Shown piece by piece: positions 16,504 to 24,453 of a stretch of 41,054 nucleotides of DNA. The notes under the pieces are model-generated. The model saw only the letters and a list, made by a program, of their open reading frames with translations, did no database searches and was not told the DNA's origin. Positions within the stretch are counted from its first letter, which is position 1. Each line of letters begins with the position of its first letter. The translations under genes and the position numbers were made by a program. Source of the DNA: Marivivens sp. (GTDB taxonomy: Bacteria > Pseudomonadota > Alphaproteobacteria > Rhodobacterales > Rhodobacteraceae); the NCBI GenBank assembly GCA_017643845.1, contig JAEPMR010000014.1, forward strand, positions 1 to 41,054. Direction: 5' to 3'.

Positions 16504-17493
16504 TCAGCCCGTAACCTGCTCCAGCGCCTCTTTCACGGTCGCGACCCCCGCGCCCTCGCGCGTGCCCTTTTCGGACAGCACACGCCGCCATCCGCGCGCT
16601 CCGGGGCGACCGGCAAACAACCCCAGCATATGCCGCGTGACCTGGTGCAGACGCCCGCCGTTTTCCAGATGCGCCTCGATATAGGGCAGCATTTCAAGCG
16701 CCACCGCCTCAGCCGGCTTTGGCTGACTTTGACGCCCGAAAATCACCTGATCAGCCTGCAAAAGCACCTCTGCCGGTGCATGATAGGCAGCCCGCCCCAC
16801 CATTGCACCGTCCAGCCCCTGCTCAATATGGGACTTGGCCTCATCAAGCGTCATGATCCCACCGTTAATCGAGATATGCAGATGCGGAAACAGCGCCTTC
16901 ATTTCGTAGACAAGCGGATAATCCAGCGGAGGAATATCTCTGTTTTCCTTAGGTGATAACCCCTGAAGCCACGCCTTCCGCGCATGAATGGACACCCGCT
17001 CTACGCCTGCCGCAACGATGCGCGCTAGAAACTCCGGCAGCACCTCTTCGGGCTCTTGATCATCCACACCGATCCGGCATTTAACAGTCACCTCCTCGGG
17101 TGCTACATCCCGCATCGCCGCAACGCATTCCGCCACGCGGCCGGGGTCTTTCATCAGCACCGCTCCGAACGTCCCCGATTGCACGCGGTCCGACGGACAT
17201 CCACAATTGAGGTTATATTCGTCATAGCCGAACTCGGCTGCGATCTTCACCGCTTGTGCAAGTTCCTCCGGCTCAGATCCGCCCAGCTGCAAAGCAAGCG
17301 GATGTTCCCGCGCATCATGCGCCAGGAGCCGCGCGTGATCTCCCCTGACAATCGCTGGCGCTGTGACCATCTCCGTGTAGAGAAGTGTCTCCGCGCTCAT
17401 CAAACGATGGAAATACCGGCAATGACGATCCGTCCAGTCCATCATCGGGGCTACCGAAAGCCGGGCGGCGCGGGCAGCAATCTGACTTGTCAT
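16504..17493 (-). CDS. dusA: tRNA-dihydrouridine(20/20a) synthase DusA
   Basis: A 329-residue FMN-dependent TIM-barrel enzyme reducing U20/U20a in the tRNA D-loop with NADPH. Evidence: SVAPMMDWTDRHCRYFHRLM at the N-terminus, NLNCGCPSDRVQSGTFGAVL with the catalytic Cys at 99, the ARKAWLQGLSPKENR segment specific to the DusA subgroup, and the FMN-phosphate region INGGIMT. GAGGAG precedes the ATG at 17493. Length and motifs are canonical. Confidence 0.96.
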   Translation of the reverse strand: MTSQIAARAARLSVAPMMDWTDRHCRYFHRLMSAETLLYTEMVTAPAIVRGDHARLLAHDAREHPLALQLGGSEPEELAQAVKIAAEFGYDEYNLNCGCPSDRVQSGTFGAVLMKDPGRVAECVAAMRDVAPEEVTVKCRIGVDDQEPEEVLPEFLARIVAAGVERVSIHARKAWLQGLSPKENRDIPPLDYPLVYEMKALFPHLHISINGGIMTLDEAKSHIEQGLDGAMVGRAAYHAPAEVLLQADQVIFGRQSQPKPAEAVALEMLPYIEAHLENGGRLHQVTRHMLGLFAGRPGARGWRRVLSEKGTREGAGVATVKEALEQVTG

Positions 17494-17583
17494 GGCACGG
17501 CTCCTCTAACGACGGGTTCACATCGGGCAGTTCAGCAGCCGCGCTATACACAGACTGGCAGGCAGTGAAAACCACTCCCGCCG

Positions 17584-18459
17584 CTATGCCGCACCCAACG
17601 GGTTCAACCGGTCCGAACGATCCAGTAGCGCCTGCGCAATCTGCTTGCGCAACCGCCGCAATCTTGGTGCATGGGCCAGATCTTCGTGGCTGATCACCCA
17701 AAGCGGCACAGGTGGCGGCACATCTCCGCCATTTGTCTCGATCCGCCGGAGCCGCACATCCTGCTCACCGAGAAGGGCCGGCAACACCGCGCGGCCCATT
17801 CCAGCCGCTGCCATTTCCCGCATGACGATAAAGCTGTCCGCGCCCGATCTCGCCGCCAGCCCGTCCATTCGAGCCTCAATCCATCCCGCAATCGCCGCCC
17901 GCGTCAACGCCCCCGTCGGCGCGAGCCAGACGGCGCGCCCTCCATCAAGCGCCTCATAGACCCCGAAACCAAGCTCCCCCGCCGCCTCACCGATCAAGTC
18001 GTCGGCCAGCTTCATCGTCGGGCGCACGCTAATATCCGCATGCAATCGCGACAGGTCGATGTGCAGATTGTTCGATTGCAGATCGACGCTTAGCTCCGGT
18101 TCATGCCGCGTAATCTCGTCAATCACATCAGGCAGGACAAACTGGCAAAACGTATCAGTCGAAGTCACACGCACGCGTCCGGTCAATCGCGATTCCTGCC
18201 CCTTCAGCAGCGCGTTGACCGCGCCGATTGCGCCCTCTGCCTCCCGCATCGCGTCAATCACCCGTAATTGATCCGGCTGGATTCGGTAGCCCTGTGCAGT
18301 TCGGTCGAACAGGAGCTGCCCGGACGCAGCCTCCACCGCCGCCACCCGCCGCAGCACAGTTGCATGGTTTACGCCCAGCTCTTTCGCTGCCGCACTGACC
18401 GAACCGGCGTCCACCACAGCGAGCACATAACGCAGGTCATCCCAATTCACCTTGTGCAT
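17584..18459 (-). CDS. LysR-family transcriptional regulator
   Basis: A 291-residue LysR protein. The DNA-binding part contains NWDDLRYVLAVVDAGSVSA and VNHATVLRRVAAVE; an effector domain follows. ATG at 18459 is preceded by GAGGG at about 10 bases; a longer start at 18480 would add 7 residues and overlap the TTTTGCAC element. It is divergent from the cytochrome c556 gene (start 18571), which with the next cytochrome gene is its probable target. It belongs to the same subgroup by eye as the LysR at 3246 (WDD start). Confidence 0.9.
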   Translation of the reverse strand: MHKVNWDDLRYVLAVVDAGSVSAAAKELGVNHATVLRRVAAVEAASGQLLFDRTAQGYRIQPDQLRVIDAMREAEGAIGAVNALLKGQESRLTGRVRVTSTDTFCQFVLPDVIDEITRHEPELSVDLQSNNLHIDLSRLHADISVRPTMKLADDLIGEAAGELGFGVYEALDGGRAVWLAPTGALTRAAIAGWIEARMDGLAARSGADSFIVMREMAAAGMGRAVLPALLGEQDVRLRRIETNGGDVPPPVPLWVISHEDLAHAPRLRRLRKQIAQALLDRSDRLNPLGAA

Positions 18460-18474
18460 AAAATCGGAGCCCTC

Positions 18475-18482
18475 GTGCAAAA
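18475..18482 (-). promoter_or_regulatory. TTTTGCAC element upstream of a LysR gene
   Basis: On the minus strand TTTTGCAC lies 15 bases before the LysR ATG at 18459. The identical octamer is 17 bases before the LysR ATG at 3246. Candidate autoregulatory operator half-site; inferred from position and recurrence only. Confidence 0.35.
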
Positions 18483-18570
18483 TTGACGACTTCCTTTAAT
18501 TATCGGCACAGCTAACTTTTGTCACACCTGTTTTTCGTCGCCAAAGACCATCCAAAAAGAGGAAGAACCG

Positions 18571-19047
18571 ATGACCGCAACCCTTAAAGTCCTCTGTGCC
18601 ACACTCGCACTGAGCCTGCCCGCTACGATCGCGAGCACCGAAAGTCACGTCGATCCAGCCATTCAGGGCGCAATCACTGCGCGTCAATCGCACATGCGGC
18701 TCTATGCCCATAATCTTGGCGCACTCGGTGCGATGGCCCGCGGCATGGTCGAATACGACGCCGAGCGCGCCAGCGCAGCTGCCTCCAATCTCCTTGCTCT
18801 CAGCCAGCTTAGCCAGGGCAGCTACTGGGTGCCAGGGTCTGACAATTCCTCTGTCGAGGGCACCCGTGCGCTGCCCGCAATCTGGGCGAATATCCCAGAC
18901 GTTGTCGAACACGCCGCTGCCTTGACCGCCGCCGCCGAAAGCCTCGCCGCCAGCGCAGGCACCGATCTTGCCTCCCTTCAGGCCGGCATGGGCGCTGTTG
19001 GAGGTGCATGCGGAGCGTGCCACAGGGCATACCGCCAGTCAGAGTAA
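18571..19047 (+). CDS. cytochrome c556-type (class II c-type cytochrome)
   Basis: A 158-residue exported protein: signal peptide in residues 1-23 (LCATLALSLPATIAS), a four-helix class II cytochrome pattern and a C-terminal heme site C147-G-A-C150-H151. M42 in RQSHMRLYAHNLG is at the place of the axial Met of low-spin cytochrome c556, arguing against a high-spin cytochrome c'. GAGGAAG precedes the ATG. It probably forms an operon with the diheme cytochrome gene 6 bases downstream. Periplasmic electron carrier; partner unknown. Confidence 0.88.
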   Translation: MTATLKVLCATLALSLPATIASTESHVDPAIQGAITARQSHMRLYAHNLGALGAMARGMVEYDAERASAAASNLLALSQLSQGSYWVPGSDNSSVEGTRALPAIWANIPDVVEHAAALTAAAESLAASAGTDLASLQAGMGAVGGACGACHRAYRQSE

Positions 19048-19053
19048 TCGCTG

Positions 19054-19959
19054 ATGATGGCGGATCGCGCCTTCATTGCCGGATTTTTTGTGATCGGCAT
19101 CATGGCGGTCAGCGCATTTTTGACGCTGACCGCCGGTCGCGACTTGCCTGCTGACTATCTGCAAATGCAGGTGGCCGATCCAGTGCAGGGGGAGCGGGTC
19201 TTTATCGCTGCTGGATGCGCCTCCTGCCATTTGGCGCCCGACGCAAAATGGGATGGAAACGCACCGCCGCCCCTCCCCGGCGGGCGCCGCTTCCCGTCGC
19301 CGTTCGGCACGTTCACCGCACCGAATATCTCCACCCACCCCGAGGCAGGCCTTGGTAACTGGTCCGACCGCGCCATTGCCCGTGCCGTCGTCTTGGGCGT
19401 CTCGCCCGAGGGTGCGCATTATTACCCGGCTTTCCCCTATGCCAGCTACCAGACCGCCGATCCCCGCGACATTGCCGACCTTATCGCCTATCTGCGGACC
19501 CTTCCGCCTGTCGAAAGCATCGCCCCACCACATGAGGTCGGGTTCCCCTTCAACATCAGGCGCAGCCTCGCTGTCTGGAAATTTCTCTTCACCGATCCGA
19601 CCCCGATCCTACCTGATCCGCTTCCAGCCGAACTCGCCCGCGGGCGCTATTTGGTGGAAACACTCGGACATTGTGGCGAATGCCATACACCGCGCAATCC
19701 GCTAGGCGGTCTGGACCGGCGTCGCTGGCTCGGTGGGGCCGCGCATCCCTCTGGCGACGGCAGCATCCCAAATATTACGCCCGCCGGTTTGATCTGGAGC
19801 GAGGCCGACATTGCCGCCTACTTGAAAACCGGCTTCACACCGGAATTCGATGTCGCAGGGGGCGAAATGGTGGAGGTCATTGTCAACACTGCCCGCCTCA
19901 GCGACGCAGACCGGCAGGCCATCGCCAGCTACCTCAAGGCAATCCCGCCCGTGCAATAG
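19054..19959 (+). CDS. membrane-anchored diheme cytochrome c
   Basis: A 301-residue protein with one N-terminal membrane segment (residues 6-26) that anchors or exports it, and two class I heme sites: C55-A-S-C58-H59 and C207-G-E-C210-H211. TAPNIS and IPNITPAGL segments resemble the cytochrome subunits of periplasmic dehydrogenases for alcohols, aldehydes and sugars. No dehydrogenase gene adjoins, so the electron donor is unknown. It follows the cytochrome c556 gene by 6 bases and converges on lipA. The ATG at 19054 has only a weak AGAG upstream. Confidence 0.9.
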   Translation: MMADRAFIAGFFVIGIMAVSAFLTLTAGRDLPADYLQMQVADPVQGERVFIAAGCASCHLAPDAKWDGNAPPPLPGGRRFPSPFGTFTAPNISTHPEAGLGNWSDRAIARAVVLGVSPEGAHYYPAFPYASYQTADPRDIADLIAYLRTLPPVESIAPPHEVGFPFNIRRSLAVWKFLFTDPTPILPDPLPAELARGRYLVETLGHCGECHTPRNPLGGLDRRRWLGGAAHPSGDGSIPNITPAGLIWSEADIAAYLKTGFTPEFDVAGGEMVEVIVNTARLSDADRQAIASYLKAIPPVQ

Positions 19960-19965
19960 TCCTGG

Positions 19966-20922
19966 CTATGCGTCACCCAGCTTGGCAAGCCGCGCCGCCT
20001 TGAGCCGCGCAAAATCATCGCCGGCATGGTAGCTCGACCGTGTAAGCGGCGTGGCGGAAACCATCAAAAACCCTTTGCCGTAAGCGGCTTTCTCATAGGA
20101 TTTGAACTCATCCGGCGTCACGAAGCGATCCACACGATGATGTTTAGAGGTCGGTTGCAGATACTGCCCGATTGTGAGGAAATCCACATCCGCCGCGCGC
20201 ATGTCATCCATTACCTGCGTGACAGCCTGACGGTCCTCTCCGAGGCCAACCATGATACCCGACTTGGTAAACATCGTCGGGTCGATCTCTTTCACCCGCT
20301 GCAACAGGCGCAGCGAATGGAAATACCGCGCGCCGGGGCGCACTTCGGGGTAAAGACCGGGCACGGTTTCGAGATTGTGATTGAAAACATCAGGCTTTGC
20401 CGCGACGACCACCTCCAGCACCGAAGGATCGCATTTCAGGAAATCAGGCGTCAGAATTTCGATCGTCGTATCTGGGCTTTGGCGGCGGACAGCGCGGATT
20501 GTCTGCGCAAAATGTTCAGCGCCCCCATCATCCACATCATCCCGATCGACCGATGTGATGACCACATGGTTCAGCCCTAGCTTCTTCACTGCATCCGCCA
20601 CACGGCCCGGCTCAAAAACATCCAATGCATCAGGGCGCCCCGTCGCCACGTTGCAAAATGTGCAGCCGCGCGTGCAAATCTCGCCCATGATCATCATGGT
20701 GGCGTGACCCTGTGACCAGCATTCGCCCACATTCGGGCATCCGGCTTCCTCGCAGACAGTCACCAGCTTGTGCTCGCGCATGATGTCCCGCGTTTGCTTG
20801 TATCCTGCCGAGGTCGGCGCTTTCACGCGGATCCAGTCGGGTTTACGCGGTTGGGCATTGTCCTGCCGGTGCGCTTTCTCAGGGTGACGCTGTTCGGGGA
20901 TTTTCAGGTCGCGCGGAGCCAT
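19966..20922 (-). CDS. lipA: lipoyl synthase
   Basis: A 318-residue radical SAM enzyme inserting two sulfurs into protein-bound octanoyl groups. Both clusters are marked: auxiliary cluster cysteines C57, C62 and C68 ([12 protein letters not shown]) and radical SAM cysteines C83, C87 and C90 (CTRGCTFC). The conserved C-terminal [10 protein letters not shown] is present and supplies the Ser ligand. ATG at 20922 has AGGAGGAAAGG upstream. A duplicated GTTGCAGTC lies 66-95 bases upstream. Canonical length and motifs. Confidence 0.97.
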   Translation of the reverse strand: MAPRDLKIPEQRHPEKAHRQDNAQPRKPDWIRVKAPTSAGYKQTRDIMREHKLVTVCEEAGCPNVGECWSQGHATMMIMGEICTRGCTFCNVATGRPDALDVFEPGRVADAVKKLGLNHVVITSVDRDDVDDGGAEHFAQTIRAVRRQSPDTTIEILTPDFLKCDPSVLEVVVAAKPDVFNHNLETVPGLYPEVRPGARYFHSLRLLQRVKEIDPTMFTKSGIMVGLGEDRQAVTQVMDDMRAADVDFLTIGQYLQPTSKHHRVDRFVTPDEFKSYEKAAYGKGFLMVSATPLTRSSYHAGDDFARLKAARLAKLGDA

Positions 20923-20987
20923 CGGTGTGCCTTTCCTCCTGTCGGCTAGCACTCATCTAGACCTCTTGCCACGCGATGTCCAATCCT

Positions 20988-21017
20988 GTTGCAGTCGCGC
21001 ATGGCGGCGTTGCAGTC
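20988..21017. repeat. direct repeat GTTGCAGTC x2 upstream of lipA
   Basis: GTTGCAGTC occurs at 20988-20996 and again at 21009-21017, exactly 21 bases apart (two helical turns), each followed by CGC-rich sequence. It lies between the end of the DUF6456 gene and the lipA start. Candidate operator for a factor bound on one face of the helix; not matched to a known site. Confidence 0.4.
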
Positions 21018-21035
21018 CGCGCAAATGTCGCGAAC

Positions 21036-22202
21036 CTAGCCGATCATTGGCCCGTACCGTCCGTATTTTTCCTCATAATGGCGGTGTAACCGGTCCAGCG
21101 CGATCCGCAGAACGATCTTGCCGGACCGTGCCGCCCAGCACAGATCCCGCTCCGCCTGCTCCAGCCCGTCCAAGTAGCAACAGCAGCGCAGCGCCACGTC
21201 CCCCAGACCAGCACCCAAATCCGCCAGCGCCGCAGCCATGCGTGCGCCCGCCGCCTGTGCCTGTGCGCCCTCGGCCCGGTCGCCAAATGGGGCTCCGTCC
21301 AGACAGGCCTGCCAGTCAATAGCGCCTGTCCGCGCCCGCTCTGCCAGTTCATAATCCTGACGCAGCCGCTCTCCGGCATCCACCATCTCGCGGCTCAAAA
21401 ACGGCGCACCATCCTTGTCACGCCTCCGCGCCAATCCCATCAATGGGGTGTCACCCGCCAAGACCCGCGCTTGGCGCTCACGCCAGCCCTCCGCCTCGTC
21501 GAGCGACTCCCAGCCCCCGTCAAAGACAAATCCGGCAGCCGCCTCGGCCATTCCCGGCGCGATACTGATACTCGCGCCCCTATAATGCGACTTCGTCGGG
21601 GCGGCGGTCATTTCCTTCAGGGCTGCGCGTCCGGCATTTGTGATCTTGTAGCGCATTACCGGGGCATCTCCGCCTGCGCTCACGATCCATTCGCGAACCG
21701 CCATCGCCTGCACGATATCGCGTCCCACCCGCTCCACCGGCTCGGCATTGCCACCGTCGCCGGTCCGTACCACCACCGCCATATCGAGCGACCGCCCCGC
21801 CACAAGCACAGTCCCAGCGACGCTCAGCGCCTCCAGCACGCGCCCGCCCTCCCGTTTCACGTCCTCCCGTTTCACGTCCTCGTCCGAAACCCCCAGCACC
21901 GGGTTCGCGGCATCATCACTTGTTGGGAATGTCACATGTTTCATCTCATACACCTCCTCTGCCATCGCACCTGCATCCGCCCCCGATGACAGCCTCCTGA
22001 GCGCATCGTCCACCAACGGATCATCACGGCGGCTCTCCAGTCGCCGCACCTGCCGCAAGACAGTCGAAGCATGGCATTTTCGGGCCCGCGCCAATGCGCG
22101 GATCGAAAGTCCCTTCTCGGTATGGGCGATGTAGTTCTGCGCTGCGACCGGCACCCAATCTGGAAAGCCAAATTCGCACCCGTCATTACGGATGGTAGCC
22201 AT
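21036..22202 (-). CDS. DUF6456 domain protein, putative DNA-binding regulator
   Basis: A 388-residue protein. The N-terminal part (residues about 20-60, YIAHTEKGLSIRALARARKCHASTVLRQVRRLE) reads as a helix-turn-helix domain. The C-terminal third (GWRERQARVLAGDTPLMGLARRRD and following) matches the DUF6456 family known from alphaproteobacteria. A low-complexity linker contains the tandem DVKREDVKRE. Function is unestablished; a transcriptional role is inferred from the HTH. ATG at 22202 follows GAGGGGG. It is divergent from the DUF6477 gene. lipA follows 113 bases downstream on the same strand. Confidence 0.8.
   Translation of the reverse strand: MATIRNDGCEFGFPDWVPVAAQNYIAHTEKGLSIRALARARKCHASTVLRQVRRLESRRDDPLVDDALRRLSSGADAGAMAEEVYEMKHVTFPTSDDAANPVLGVSDEDVKREDVKREGGRVLEALSVAGTVLVAGRSLDMAVVVRTGDGGNAEPVERVGRDIVQAMAVREWIVSAGGDAPVMRYKITNAGRAALKEMTAAPTKSHYRGASISIAPGMAEAAAGFVFDGGWESLDEAEGWRERQARVLAGDTPLMGLARRRDKDGAPFLSREMVDAGERLRQDYELAERARTGAIDWQACLDGAPFGDRAEGAQAQAAGARMAAALADLGAGLGDVALRCCCYLDGLEQAERDLCWAARSGKIVLRIALDRLHRHYEEKYGRYGPMIG
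21848..21881. repeat. perfect 15-base tandem repeat inside the DUF6456 gene
   Basis: The unit CCTCCCGTTTCACGT occurs at 21848-21862 and 21863-21877, and a third copy begins with CCTC. It keeps the frame and encodes a duplicated DVKRE in the linker between the HTH and DUF6456 regions, so slippage would change linker length by five residues. Confidence 0.9.
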
Positions 22203-22279
22203 GACGACCCCCTCTTTTCGATTTCCCACGGCAGCGCCCGCGCGCCTGCCCCACCGTTAACCAAACTGAAGGGGCTTTC

Positions 22280-22294
22280 TTACCCAAGCGTTAA
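22280..22294. promoter_or_regulatory. CtrA-like box TTAC-N7-TTAA between DUF6456 and DUF6477 genes
   Basis: TTAC (22280-22283), 7 bases, TTAA (22291-22294) matches the alphaproteobacterial CtrA pattern TTAA-N7-TTAA in 7 of 8 positions; an extra TTAA is at 22257-22260. It lies in the 229-base divergent region upstream of both genes. Such matches also arise by chance; the only added support is that chpT in this window shows the phosphorelay exists here. Confidence 0.3.
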
Positions 22295-22431
22295 GGCACA
22301 CGTGCACTGCCTTCAGAATTGTTTCCAAAAGATAAACAAATCTGAGACCATCGAACGCATCCTCCCCACCCGCGCAACGGCCACCAAAGCTGGAATAGAC
22401 TTTGCAACCGTTTCATCAGGAGGAAACAAAT

Positions 22432-22725
22432 ATGGACCTGACCAACAAACTCACCGCCCTGCGCCGCCCACGGTTGCTTGTCGCTACTGCACGCGCCGGA
22501 TTGGGACGTTACCGAAGCGGCGACGCCGCAACAGCCATCCTCTCCCACCCCGGGTTGCCCACCGAAGACGCTCTGGATGCACTATTCGACCTTGAGCAAA
22601 GCCTGAATCAGAAACGCCGCCAGCAGGCACCGGACTATGACGTGACACGTCATGTCGGACTGCTGACGGCGATCATGGGCGAAGCCGCGGCCCTATCCGG
22701 GCCAAAGGCCTCGGCGCTTACATAA
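22432..22725 (+). CDS. DUF6477 family protein
   Basis: A 97-residue protein starting MDLTNKLTALRRPRLLVATA and ending in DVTRHVGLLTAIMGEA, the pattern of the DUF6477 family seen in Rhodobacteraceae. Function unknown; small, soluble and helical. ATG at 22432 has a strong AGGAGG. It is divergent from the DUF6456 gene. Its last 8 bases overlap the convergent mttB-like gene. Confidence 0.82.
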   Translation: MDLTNKLTALRRPRLLVATARAGLGRYRSGDAATAILSHPGLPTEDALDALFDLEQSLNQKRRQQAPDYDVTRHVGLLTAIMGEAAALSGPKASALT

Positions 22726-24268
22726 AGCTGTCCGGCTCCTGTGCCTTTTTGTTGATGACATAGGCATTGAGCGCTTCTTCGATGGCCGGATCAATCGCCG
22801 GTTTCTGATAGGTATCGAGAAGTTTCTGGACCCGCAGCGACGCGAGCGCCTGTGTATCGCGCGCGCCTTCCTCGTCCCAGGTCTCGAACGGTTTGTAATC
22901 GAGCAGGTCACTGCGCCAGAAGGCGGACTTGAAATTCGCCTGCGTATGCGCACAGCCCAAATAGTGTCCGCCAGGCCCAACCTCGCGGAGCGCGTCCATG
23001 GCCTGTCCATTCTCGTCAACAGACACACCCTTGGCGATGTGATGCAGAACGCCCAGCTGGTCGGCATCCATCACGAACTTCTCGAAAGACGATACGAGAC
23101 CGCCTTCCAGCCAGCCGCAGGAATGGAGCATGAAGTTCACGCCCGCCATCAAACCCGCATTCAGGCTGTTTGCCGTTTCATAGGCCGCCTGCGCGTCGGG
23201 CAGTTTCGAGCCATTGAACGATCCCGCGGAACGATACGGCAGTCCCAGACGGCGGAACAACTGGCCACAGCCATAAGTGATATGCGCGGCTTCCGGCGTT
23301 CCAAAGGTCGGCGCACCGGAGTTCATGTCGATCGAGGTCACAAAAGTCCCCGCAATCACCGGCGCACCCGGTCGAATGATCTGGCTATAGGCGACACCCG
23401 CCAGCACTTCCGCCAAAACCTGCGTCAGCGTGCCCGCGACCGAAACCGGCGCCATCGCACCACCCACGATAAACGGCGAAATGATCGCTGCCTGGTTGTT
23501 GCGCGCATAGACTTCCAGCGCACCCATCATGATGCTGTCGAACGTCAACGGAGAGTTGATGTTGATAAGCGACGTCATCACCGTGTTCTGCTGAACGAAG
23601 TCCTCACCAAAGAGAATGCCCGCCATATCGACCGAATCCTGCGCACGGCTCGGCTCGGTAACCGACCCCATGAACGGCTTATCGGACAGCGTCATATGCG
23701 CCATCAGCATATCGAGGTGACGTTTGTTCACCGGAATGTCGGTCGGTTCGCAGACCGTTCCGCCCGAGTGGTGAAGCCACTTCGACATATAGCCGAGCTT
23801 CACGAACTTCTGGAAATCATCCATCGTCGCATAGCGCCGTCCGCCATCGGCATCACGCACGAATGGGGGTCCATAGACAGGCGCGAGTACCAGATTACGT
23901 CCACCGATGACAACCGACCGCTCTGGATTGCGCGCATGTTGGGTGAATTCGCTTGGTGCCGTCTTGCATAGCTCGCGCGCCAGACCACGCGGGATACGAA
24001 CACGCTCGCCGTCCACATCGGCACCCGCATCTTTCCAGCGCTTCAGCGCGTCGGGATTCTCGACGAAATTTACACCGATCTCTTCCAGAACGGTTTCGGC
24101 ATTGTATTCGATGATCTGCAACGCTTCTTCGTTCAGAATCTCGAAATTCGGTATGTTGCGCTCGATATACTTTGCGGTTTCTACGCTGACCGCGGTCCGC
24201 TCTGCTCTCCGCGCGGCACCACCGCCCCCGCGTCCCCGACGTCCTGCCCGTGCTGCAACATCCGACAT
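22718..24268 (-). CDS. MttB-family corrinoid methyltransferase, non-pyrrolysine type
   Basis: A 516-residue protein of the trimethylamine methyltransferase (MttB/COG5598) superfamily, for example the N-terminal FEILNEEALQIIEYNAETVLEEIGV and the TIM-barrel segment CGWLEGGLVSSFEKFVMDADQ. The archaeal trimethylamine enzyme needs pyrrolysine read from an in-frame amber codon; here the frame is open throughout, so this is a non-Pyl member like the glycine betaine methyltransferase MtgB. Quaternary-amine demethylation to a corrinoid protein is the family expectation, but no corrinoid protein or reactivation gene is adjacent. The residues just after the start are Arg/Gly-rich. ATG at 24268 has GGAGGG. 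Confidence 0.88.
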   Translation of the reverse strand: MSDVAARAGRRGRGGGGAARRAERTAVSVETAKYIERNIPNFEILNEEALQIIEYNAETVLEEIGVNFVENPDALKRWKDAGADVDGERVRIPRGLARELCKTAPSEFTQHARNPERSVVIGGRNLVLAPVYGPPFVRDADGGRRYATMDDFQKFVKLGYMSKWLHHSGGTVCEPTDIPVNKRHLDMLMAHMTLSDKPFMGSVTEPSRAQDSVDMAGILFGEDFVQQNTVMTSLININSPLTFDSIMMGALEVYARNNQAAIISPFIVGGAMAPVSVAGTLTQVLAEVLAGVAYSQIIRPGAPVIAGTFVTSIDMNSGAPTFGTPEAAHITYGCGQLFRRLGLPYRSAGSFNGSKLPDAQAAYETANSLNAGLMAGVNFMLHSCGWLEGGLVSSFEKFVMDADQLGVLHHIAKGVSVDENGQAMDALREVGPGGHYLGCAHTQANFKSAFWRSDLLDYKPFETWDEEGARDTQALASLRVQKLLDTYQKPAIDPAIEEALNAYVINKKAQEPDSFM

Positions 24269-24418
24269 GCCTGTAACCCTCCATAGGTGTTTGGCATGCT
24301 GATACTCCCACACCCCGCAGGCCTGTGACGGAATTGCGCCCTTTTACTTCCGAAAGCGACACCGGTGCGTCTTCATGCGCCACTTGTCACAGCCTTTCGC
24401 CCGAATCCCACATAGGAC

Positions 24419-24447
24419 TTGCGAGTCGTTGCGCCCCGCCCTATTGC
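24419..24447 (+). promoter_or_regulatory. candidate sigma-70 promoter for guaA (leaderless)
   Basis: TTGCGA (24419-24424), 17-base spacer, TATTGC (24442-24447). The guaA ATG begins 7 bases after the -10 box, where transcription would start, and no Shine-Dalgarno is present, so a leaderless transcript is inferred. A GAGTC (GANTC methylation site) lies in the spacer at 24423-24427. Confidence 0.45.
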
Positions 24448-24453
24448 GCCTGC

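Noticed and set aside
22718-24268. Pyrrolysine-containing trimethylamine methyltransferase
   Set aside because: The coding frame contains no in-frame amber codon, so it must be a non-pyrrolysine family member.
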